Of a stretch of DNA of 5,336 nt, positions 1 through 5,336 are shown piece by piece. Where the stretch lies: the NCBI GenBank assembly GCA_029777145.1, contig JAKOSS010000446.1, forward strand, positions 1 to 5,336, given 5' to 3'. The position numbers were made by a program, and so were the translations under genes. The notes under the pieces were generated by a model. That model had not been told where the DNA came from, did not search any database, and saw only the letters and a program-made list of their open reading frames with translations. Origin of the DNA: Acidobacteriota bacterium (GTDB lineage: Bacteria; Acidobacteriota; Blastocatellia; Pyrinomonadales; Pyrinomonadaceae). Each line of letters starts with the position of its first letter. The stretch's first letter is position 1.

Positions 1-1
1 A

Positions 2-934
2 TACAACGCGGTTTACAAGGAACAATGGCGCGAGTTGTTGTCGGACTACGGCGAAGTTTTCGAAGCGTGGCTCGACGGCGCGAACGACAATTCGAAGCGG
101 ATGGTCTATGACTTCAATGGCTTTTTCGGAACCATCCGATCGATACAGCCAAACGCGGTGATCTTCAGCGACGCCGGTCCGGACATTCGTTGGGTCGGCA
201 ACGAAAAAGGATTCGCCGGCGAGACGAACTGGTCGAACCGCGATAACGAGGGTACGTTTCCCGGATTTGCCGGCGAGGCGGCGCTGAACGTCGGCGACGA
301 GAACGGCGATTCGTGGATACCTGCCGAGTGCGACGTTTCGATCCGGCCCGGCTGGTTCTATCATCAGGAAGAAGACGCGAAACTGAAATCCGTCGAGCAG
401 CTGATGGAGATCTGGTACGGCTCTGTCGGCCGCAACTGCAATCTTCTTTTGAACATCGGCGTTGACCGCCGCGGTCTGGTCAACGAGAACGACGCCGCCC
501 GTTTGATGGAATTCAAAAGAGCGCGTGACGCGGCGTTTGCGACAAATCTCGCTTCAGGACGCATTGAAGCATCAAGCACGCGCGATCCGCGGTTTTCGCC
601 GGCGGCCGTCCTTGACGGCAAGTTCGGGACATTTTGGATGCCGCGGGACAATGACAATAGATCAGAGCTGACGATCGATCTTGGTCGGGAAACCGCGCTC
701 GACACCGTCGTCATCCAGGAGAACATCGCTCTTGGACAGAGAATCAAGAGATTTTCCGTTGCCGTTTGGAACGGCCGCGAGTTCATCTCAGTCGCGCGTC
801 AAACCACGATCGGCTACAAACGGATCGTCAGATTCAAAACGGCAGTTACGAGCAAATTAAGGATTTCATTCGACGACTCAAAGGCGACGCCCGCGATCTC
901 GACACTCGAGATCTACAAGACAAGAGAACCATGA
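2..934 (+). CDS. Alpha-L-fucosidase (GH29), C-terminal part, with F5/8 type C/CBM32-like domain
   Basis: This is a retaining exo-glycosidase releasing alpha-L-fucose from glycans, probably outside the cytoplasm. The reading frame is open from the first bases, so the gene starts upstream; 310 residues are visible and roughly 200 N-terminal ones (signal peptide and first half of the barrel) are missing. Visible residues 1-165 match the GH29 barrel: YGEVFEAWLDGAN holds the expected catalytic nucleophile Asp25 (codon 74-76), followed by GPDIRWVGNE, the WIPAECDVSIRPGWFYH block (residues 105-121) and SVGRNCNLLLN (141-151). The acid/base is probably one of the glutamates in GNE, GET or PAE; I cannot decide which. 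Residues about 183-308 look like a discoidin (F5/8 type C)/CBM32-like beta-sandwich (SGRIEASS, AVLDG, FWMP, LTIDLG), likely binding galactose-type sugars. The stop codon overlaps the next start by ATGA, so the two genes are probably co-translated. Family assignment is confident; linkage specificity is not. Confidence 0.93.
   Translation, partial: YNAVYKEQWRELLSDYGEVFEAWLDGANDNSKRMVYDFNGFFGTIRSIQPNAVIFSDAGPDIRWVGNEKGFAGETNWSNRDNEGTFPGFAGEAALNVGDENGDSWIPAECDVSIRPGWFYHQEEDAKLKSVEQLMEIWYGSVGRNCNLLLNIGVDRRGLVNENDAARLMEFKRARDAAFATNLASGRIEASSTRDPRFSPAAVLDGKFGTFWMPRDNDNRSELTIDLGRETALDTVVIQENIALGQRIKRFSVAVWNGREFISVARQTTIGYKRIVRFKTAVTSKLRISFDDSKATPAISTLEIYKTREP
931..934 (+). promoter_or_regulatory. ATGA stop/start overlap coupling fucosidase and GH109 genes
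   Basis: The fucosidase stop TGA (932-934) overlaps the GH109 start ATG (931-933). A purine-rich AAGAGA lies at 922-927, only three bases from the ATG, which is a weak and rather close ribosome-binding site. Such overlaps usually mean translational coupling and a shared transcript. The junction also settles the start of the downstream gene: the frame stays open back to 766, but the twin-arginine signal begins directly at this ATG. Confidence 0.8.
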
Positions 935-2274
935 GCAAAATTTCACGACGCGACTTACTGAAAACAGGCGCCCTCGCGGGACTGACCGCGACGATCGCCT
1001 CGGCAAATACGCACGTCAACGCGGCTGATTCGAAGTCGGCGGCAAAATCGATGATCGGCGTTCCGTTCGAGAAGCGCGAGAAGGTCCGGTTCGGCATCAT
1101 CGGCAGCGGCGAGCGCGGAAAATCGATGATCCACGACTTTCTCGGGATCGAGAACCTCGAGATCAAGGCGATCTGCGACAACGTCAAGGCGAACGCCGAA
1201 GAGGGACGCGCGATGATCGAGAAAGCCGGCCGTCCGATTCCCGAACTCTACACCGACGGCGACTACGCGTTCAAGAAGATTGTCGCGCGCGACGACCTCG
1301 ATTTCGTTTACATCGCGACGCCGTGGGAATGGCACGCGCCGATGGCGCTCGCCGCGATGGAAGCCGGAAAACACGTCGGTGTCGAGGTTCCGATGGCGAC
1401 GACGATGGCCGACATCTGGAAGATCGTCGATACGTCGGAACGGACGCGCCGTCACTGCCTGATGCTCGAGAACTGCTGTTTCAACTACAACGAGCTTCTC
1501 GTGCTGAACATGGTCCGCGACGGGGTTTTCGGAGAACTGACGCATGCCGAGGCGGCTTATCTTCACGATCTTCGCGGGATCGTCAACGAGGACCGAAGTG
1601 AAGGACTTTGGCGCCGCGCCTGGCACACGCGCGTCAACGGAAATCTCTATCCGACGCACGGCCTCGGACCGGTCGCCAACTATCTCGACATCAACCGCGG
1701 CGACAAGTTCGATTATCTCGTCTCGGTCTCTTCGCCGTCGAAATCTCTCGACGCATATCGCGCCGCGACGGTCGGCAAAGACTCGTTCAAGTGGAAGGAA
1801 AAATATATCTGCGGTGACATGAACACGTCGATCATCAAGACGTCGAAAGGCGTCTCGATCATGCTCCAGCACGATGTTTCGACGCCGCGTCCTTACTCGC
1901 GCCTGAATCATATTCAGGGAACGAAGGGAACGTTCTGCGATTTTCCGGTCAGGCTTTTCATCGACGGTCAGGAAGGCGGCCACAAATGGACCGATCTTTC
2001 GAAGGTCAAAGACAAATACGAGCACTGGCTCTGGAAGAAACTGGGTGAAAAGGCCCAAGGCGCGGGCCACGGCGGGATGGACTTCATCATGGCCTGGCGG
2101 ATCGTCCAGTACTTCAACGAAGGCTTGGTCCCGGACCTCGACGTTTATGACGGAGCAAGCTGGACGGCGCCGTTCCCAATGAGCGCCGAATCGGTCGCGA
2201 AAGGCTCGATGCCGGTCAAATTCCCGGATTTCACCCGCGGACGTTGGAGCGAAAAGAGGAGCACGTTAGCTTAA
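931..2274 (+). CDS. Tat-exported GH109-type enzyme, probable alpha-N-acetylgalactosaminidase (Gfo/Idh/MocA fold)
   Basis: A complete 447-residue protein, close to the roughly 450 residues usual for GH109. Family members cleave alpha-linked GalNAc using a tightly bound NAD+ that is reduced and re-oxidised within the cycle. Residues 1-32 form a Tat signal (SRRDLLK at 5-11, then a hydrophobic stretch, with likely cleavage near VNA at 29-31). The Tat route suits a protein that folds around its cofactor before export. The Rossmann motif is GIIGSGERG (55-63). GH109 signatures follow: TPWEWHAP (130-137), GKHVGVEVP with Glu152, LEN (179-181), HDLR (212-215), LYPTHGLGP with Tyr240 and His243, and RPYSR with Tyr322. 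Glu152, Tyr240, His243 and Tyr322 appear to match active-site residues known from Elizabethkingia NagA. One oddity is Phe184 in LENCCF, where many relatives have Tyr. Start 931 was chosen over an in-frame upstream start at 766 because that extension would lie entirely within the fucosidase sugar-binding domain. Another carbohydrate oxidoreductase or glycosidase activity on this fold remains possible. Confidence 0.92.
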   Translation: MSKISRRDLLKTGALAGLTATIASANTHVNAADSKSAAKSMIGVPFEKREKVRFGIIGSGERGKSMIHDFLGIENLEIKAICDNVKANAEEGRAMIEKAGRPIPELYTDGDYAFKKIVARDDLDFVYIATPWEWHAPMALAAMEAGKHVGVEVPMATTMADIWKIVDTSERTRRHCLMLENCCFNYNELLVLNMVRDGVFGELTHAEAAYLHDLRGIVNEDRSEGLWRRAWHTRVNGNLYPTHGLGPVANYLDINRGDKFDYLVSVSSPSKSLDAYRAATVGKDSFKWKEKYICGDMNTSIIKTSKGVSIMLQHDVSTPRPYSRLNHIQGTKGTFCDFPVRLFIDGQEGGHKWTDLSKVKDKYEHWLWKKLGEKAQGAGHGGMDFIMAWRIVQYFNEGLVPDLDVYDGASWTAPFPMSAESVAKGSMPVKFPDFTRGRWSEKRSTLA

Positions 2275-2311
2275 AGTAAACGTTATTTGCCCGAGGCAGC
2301 GCGGATCAGAT

Positions 2312-2341
2312 CATTCGTGCTTCTTCGTGTTCCTTCGTGGA
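2312..2341 (+). repeat. Three-copy 10-bp tandem repeat (TTCGTG core; CACGAA on the - strand)
   Basis: The hexamer TTCGTG occurs at 2314-2319, 2324-2329 and 2334-2339, exactly 10 bp apart; flanking bases vary. The repeat fills the right-hand part of the only intergenic gap (2275-2351, 77 bp). Its last unit runs into the presumed ribosome-binding site of the next gene. Repeats of the form CACGAAG with about 10-bp spacing are, to my recollection, found between genes in many unrelated environmental bacteria, with no agreed function. No hairpin with a T-run, and so no intrinsic terminator, is visible in this gap, and I could not identify a convincing promoter. The downstream gene may therefore share the upstream transcript. 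Confidence 0.7.
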
Positions 2342-2344
2342 AAG
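2339..2344 (+). promoter_or_regulatory. Likely ribosome-binding site for the GH-A gene
   Basis: GGAAAG lies seven bases ahead of the ATG at 2352. It is a partial match to the Shine-Dalgarno consensus and supports that start. The first two bases belong to the last unit of the TTCGTG tandem repeat, so the repeat and the translation-initiation region abut each other. Confidence 0.45.
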
Positions 2345-2351
2345 TACGTAT

Positions 2352-5336
2352 ATGAATCGTCGAGAATTCCTTGCCGGAGTTTCCGCGACCGCGCTCGCGG
2401 CGATGTCGCAGCGCGTTCTGTTCGCTCAGGAGTCGGGAAAACCCTTGAGCGTCATCGTAATCTGGCAGGACGGATTTCCTTCGATCGACGGTTTTTCACT
2501 CACGCGTGACCAACTTGCGTCTGCCCTGAAACCACATAACGCGCGATTTGTCGGGATCGGCGAACTTGCATCAATCTTGTCCAAGGACATTGACGTTCTG
2601 GTCAACCCCTACGGCTCGGCATTCCCGCAATCGGCGTGGAAAGCGATCCTGCAGTACCTTGTCGACGGCGGAAATTTCGTCAATCTCGGCGGTCGTCCGT
2701 TCTCGGTCCCGGTCGGCGACGACCTGAAATCGCGCACCTCGCAGACGAACTATCACAAGCGACTCGGGATCACGCAGTATTTCGCTAACGACGGTACGTC
2801 GCTTGATCGATTCGCCGCCCAAGCTGAGGGTATCGCGATCGCCAAACCGAAACGCGTCTTCGAAAGCTACCTGAAATTATCGAACGTCAACGATTTCCCT
2901 GACGAAGCCGGCAGCGACGGGCGTCGCGAGGCTTCGGTCACGCCGCTTGTTTTCGGTTTCAAAAAAGAATCGACAAACGAATTCCCGTCGGCGACGCCGA
3001 TCGTCCAGATCGATCGACTGCGCGGCGACTTTGCCGGCGGGCGTTGGATACTCGCGAACTTCGAAGGCGAGATCGACCCGACGACGCTTGCGAGCCTCGT
3101 CCAAAATGCCGGGATCGGCGGACACGAGATCGTCGCCCGCACCGAGTACGCGAGGATCGATTCGAGCGAGGCGCCGATTGTCAACGTCGAACTCGTTTCG
3201 CCGCGCGATCGCCAATCGATCGTCTCTGCCGACGTCCGGATCACGGACGCTTTCGGACGCCGCGCTCAATCGGCGCCAATCCAGATCTCGGCTGGAAAAT
3301 CGTTGCAGACGACTCTGAAGCCTTTGTCGCCCGGCTATTACGACGGCGTCGTCGCATGCGATCTGAAGTCCTCGAACGGAACCAACGTCAAAGAGATCTC
3401 AAGTTTCGGATTTTGGGTAACCGACGGGAAACCGATCGTCAACGGTTCCCCGATCACCGCCGACCGTCACTTTCTCATTCGCGACGGCGAGCCGTTCCCG
3501 GTCGCCGGCACGACGTTCATGTCGCCGAGCGTCGCGCGCCGGTTCCTGCTCGAACCGACGGTCGACGAATGGAACTACGAGTTTTCCCGGATGAAAAATG
3601 CCGGCGTGAACATGATCCGAACCGGGATCTGGACCGGTTGGTCGCTCTATTTCGACAAGAACGGCGACGTTCGCGAAGACGTTTTGCGCGCGTGGGAAGC
3701 CTTTGTTCTGACCGCGGCCAAATACGACATCCCGGTGATCTTCACGTTCTACGCGTTCATGCCCGAGATGTACGGCGGCGAGAACGCATATCTCGATCCG
3801 AAGTCGATCGCCGGCCAGAAGCGATTTCTTTCGGCGTTCGCGTCGCGTGTCCGCGGTGCGCGGGCGATCATCTGGGACCTGATCAACGAGCCTTCATTCG
3901 CGAATTCGAAGATGCTCTGGAGCTGTCGTCCGAACTACGACAAGTTTGAAGCCGCTGCCTGGAAATCGTGGCTGATTAGGCGCTTCGGCGAATCGGATGA
4001 GTCGAAACTCGCGGCAATTCTCCGCGACGTCTGGCAGCTTCGCGAAGACGAGGATGCGTTCGCGCTTCCGGCGTTGAAGGATTTTGACAACATCAACATC
4101 CACGTCGACCGTCGTCCGATGCGCGTCGTCGACTTCCGCCTTTTCGCTCAAGACATCTTCACCGATTGGGCGAAATCGATGCGCGAAACGCTCCGCAGCG
4201 CGGGACATTCCGAACAATTGGTGATGGTCGGGCAGGACGAGGCGGGAACGAACGACAGTCCGGCGACGCAGTTCCACGGCGACTCGATGGATCTGACCGG
4301 TCTTCACAACTGGTGGGCGAACGACGACCTGCTGTGGGATTCGGTCGTCACCAAAGCGCCAAACAAGCCGAATCTGGTTCAGGAAACCGGACTGATGTTC
4401 TACGAAAAGCAGGACGGCTCGCCGTGGCGCACCGACGCGCGGGCCGCGGATCTGTTGGAACGCAAACTCGCGCTCTCGCTCGGCGCGAGCGGTGCGGGAT
4501 TCATCCAGTGGATCTGGAACATCAATCCGTTCATGGACAACGAAAACGAAGCGGCGATCGGGTTCTGCCGCGTCGACGGATCGTTCAAAGAAGAGTTCGA
4601 ACGATTCCGCGCCTTCGCGCAGTTTGCGAATCAGAATCGACGACTGTTCAAGGGCAAGATCGACGAGGACATCGTGCTCGTCATACCGCATTCGCAAATG
4701 TTCTCTGCCCGGAATCTCGCCGCCGAAGCGACCAAACGCTCGATCCGAGCGCTGCATTACGACCTGAAACACGCCTGCCGTGCGATCAGTGAATACCGGC
4801 TTGAAACGCTCCTTGCGGAAGAACGCGCGCCGTTGTTCCTGATCATGCCGGCTCCGCGAACCGTATCCGATTCCGGCTGGGCGAACTTGCTGAAACTCGT
4901 TGAAAAAGGCTCGACGCTGATCGTCACCGGGTATTTCGAGGCCGACGAACACTTCCGTCCGGCAGAGCGTGTATGCAAATTCTTCGAATTCATCGGATCG
5001 CGTCCGGTTAATCGCCGCGAAGCCGGAGCAGTATTCAGCGGCGAGAAACTCCAGCGCGTCGAACGCGCCGATACGGAAGACAACGTCCGCGCGTATGCGC
5101 ATGGCCGGGGCAAGATCGTCTGGCATCCGGTCCCGCTCGAAAACGGCGACTCGACCGGGCCGATCGCGAAATTCTACGAGTCGGTCTTGCCTCCGCTCTT
5201 GAACCCGTACTTGCCTTCCGGCGAGATCCTTTCGGATGTACTGATTCGGGTGACGAAGTTTGAATCGGCATTGCTTTACACTTTCATCAACGAAACCGGA
5301 CGCAACTACGAGATCACGATGAAAGAGCCGGGCATC
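2352..5336 (+). CDS. Tat-exported clan GH-A glycoside hydrolase (GH42-like, possible beta-galactosidase), C-terminus beyond window
   Basis: An open frame of 995 codons with no stop before the window ends. A stop at 2277-2279 bounds it upstream, and the first ATG starts a Tat signal (NRREFLAG at 2-9, hydrophobic core, likely cut near residue 25). Domains as I read them: residues 31-270, glutamine-amidotransferase/ThuA-like alpha/beta fold (IVIWQDG, VLVNPYGSAFP at 82-92, DGGNFVNLGGRP) with no cysteine, so it cannot be a Cys-dependent amidotransferase; 274-357, Ig-like beta-sandwich; about 373-765, TIM barrel; 773-940, a second amidotransferase-like domain (VLVIPHS, LVEKGSTLIVTG) resembling the trimerisation domain of GH42; then the start of a beta-rich tail. 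In the barrel, Glu513 in LINEPS is the expected acid/base and Glu678 in VQETG the expected nucleophile, with HNWW between them and QWIWN (719-723) at the last strand. The 165-residue glutamate spacing and the AAWKSWLIRRFG segment after NEP resemble GH42 more than GH5. Beta-galactosidase activity is plausible, but the family is not certain; clan GH-A membership is. Confidence 0.88.
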   Translation, partial: MNRREFLAGVSATALAAMSQRVLFAQESGKPLSVIVIWQDGFPSIDGFSLTRDQLASALKPHNARFVGIGELASILSKDIDVLVNPYGSAFPQSAWKAILQYLVDGGNFVNLGGRPFSVPVGDDLKSRTSQTNYHKRLGITQYFANDGTSLDRFAAQAEGIAIAKPKRVFESYLKLSNVNDFPDEAGSDGRREASVTPLVFGFKKESTNEFPSATPIVQIDRLRGDFAGGRWILANFEGEIDPTTLASLVQNAGIGGHEIVARTEYARIDSSEAPIVNVELVSPRDRQSIVSADVRITDAFGRRAQSAPIQISAGKSLQTTLKPLSPGYYDGVVACDLKSSNGTNVKEISSFGFWVTDGKPIVNGSPITADRHFLIRDGEPFPVAGTTFMSPSVARRFLLEPTVDEWNYEFSRMKNAGVNMIRTGIWTGWSLYFDKNGDVREDVLRAWEAFVLTAAKYDIPVIFTFYAFMPEMYGGENAYLDPKSIAGQKRFLSAFASRVRGARAIIWDLINEPSFANSKMLWSCRPNYDKFEAAAWKSWLIRRFGESDESKLAAILRDVWQLREDEDAFALPALKDFDNINIHVDRRPMRVVDFRLFAQDIFTDWAKSMRETLRSAGHSEQLVMVGQDEAGTNDSPATQFHGDSMDLTGLHNWWANDDLLWDSVVTKAPNKPNLVQETGLMFYEKQDGSPWRTDARAADLLERKLALSLGASGAGFIQWIWNINPFMDNENEAAIGFCRVDGSFKEEFERFRAFAQFANQNRRLFKGKIDEDIVLVIPHSQMFSARNLAAEATKRSIRALHYDLKHACRAISEYRLETLLAEERAPLFLIMPAPRTVSDSGWANLLKLVEKGSTLIVTGYFEADEHFRPAERVCKFFEFIGSRPVNRREAGAVFSGEKLQRVERADTEDNVRAYAHGRGKIVWHPVPLENGDSTGPIAKFYESVLPPLLNPYLPSGEILSDVLIRVTKFESALLYTFINETGRNYEITMKEPGI

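Noticed and set aside
766..930. N-terminal extension of the GH109 protein by 55 residues
   Set aside because: It would overlap the fucosidase carbohydrate-binding domain in a different frame and bury the Tat signal inside the protein. The ATG at 931 fits the signal and the ATGA junction.
955..2070. Long minus-strand open frame (371 residues) opposite the GH109 gene
   Set aside because: It is a shadow of the strongly biased codons of the real gene. Its translation is rich in Arg, Val and Asp with no recognisable domain, and the sense frame carries clear GH109 motifs throughout.
931..2274. Plain cytoplasmic sugar dehydrogenase of the Gfo/Idh/MocA family
   Set aside because: The Tat signal and the GH109-specific blocks (TPWEWHAP, HDLR, LYPTHGLGP, RPYSR) favour the exported glycosidase subgroup. 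Without an assay, a redox role cannot be fully excluded.
2312..2341. CRISPR array
   Set aside because: The units are only 10 bp, with no spacers of CRISPR size and no cas genes in view.
2275..2351. Transcription terminator or promoter in the 77-bp gap
   Set aside because: I found no GC-rich hairpin followed by a T-run and no convincing -35/-10 pair, so neither is annotated.
3044..3949. Plus-strand open frame of 301 residues in another phase inside the GH-A gene
   Set aside because: It is extremely arginine-rich, has no domain signature and lies wholly inside the real coding frame.
3894..5126. Long minus-strand open frame (410 residues) opposite the GH-A gene
   Set aside because: The sense frame carries catalytic NEP and QETG motifs and unbroken domain structure. 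The antisense product is low-complexity Arg/Phe/Val-rich with no recognisable family.

Overview
The window is a stretch of bacterial glycan-degradation genes, all on the + strand and tightly packed. The DNA is moderately GC-rich, with heavy use of TCG, GCG and ATC codons. Two of the three proteins begin with textbook twin-arginine (Tat) export signals. That style, the gene content and a CACGAAG-type intergenic tandem repeat suggest an environmental bacterium of the Acidobacteriota (for example Blastocatellia), or less likely Planctomycetota or Verrucomicrobiota. The taxonomic guess is inference only; there is no rRNA or marker gene here.

Layout: (1) bases 2-934 hold the C-terminal 310 residues of an alpha-L-fucosidase (GH29) whose start lies upstream. 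It keeps the catalytic WLDG aspartate and ends in an F5/8 type C / CBM32-like sugar-binding domain. (2) Bases 931-2274 hold a complete Tat-exported GH109-type enzyme (Gfo/Idh/MocA fold, probable NAD-dependent alpha-N-acetylgalactosaminidase). It overlaps the fucosidase stop by an ATGA junction. (3) Bases 2275-2351 are the only gap (77 bp), with three copies of a 10-bp-period repeat just before the next ribosome-binding site. (4) From 2352 to the window end runs a very large third gene: 995 residues are visible with no stop. It encodes a Tat-exported clan GH-A glycoside hydrolase with GH42-like features, flanked on both sides by glutamine-amidotransferase-like domains. This is the least familiar item in the window.

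The three enzymes look like one locus for stripping a host, plant or microbial glycan outside the cytoplasm. The fucosidase would remove alpha-fucose, the GH109 enzyme alpha-linked GalNAc, and the GH-A enzyme (possibly a beta-galactosidase) would attack the exposed chain. Together they would fit a glycan with GalNAc and fucose branches on galactose, as in blood-group-A-like structures. The substrate is inferred from family membership, not shown by the sequence. No RNA genes, mobile elements, CRISPR arrays or convincing terminators are seen.
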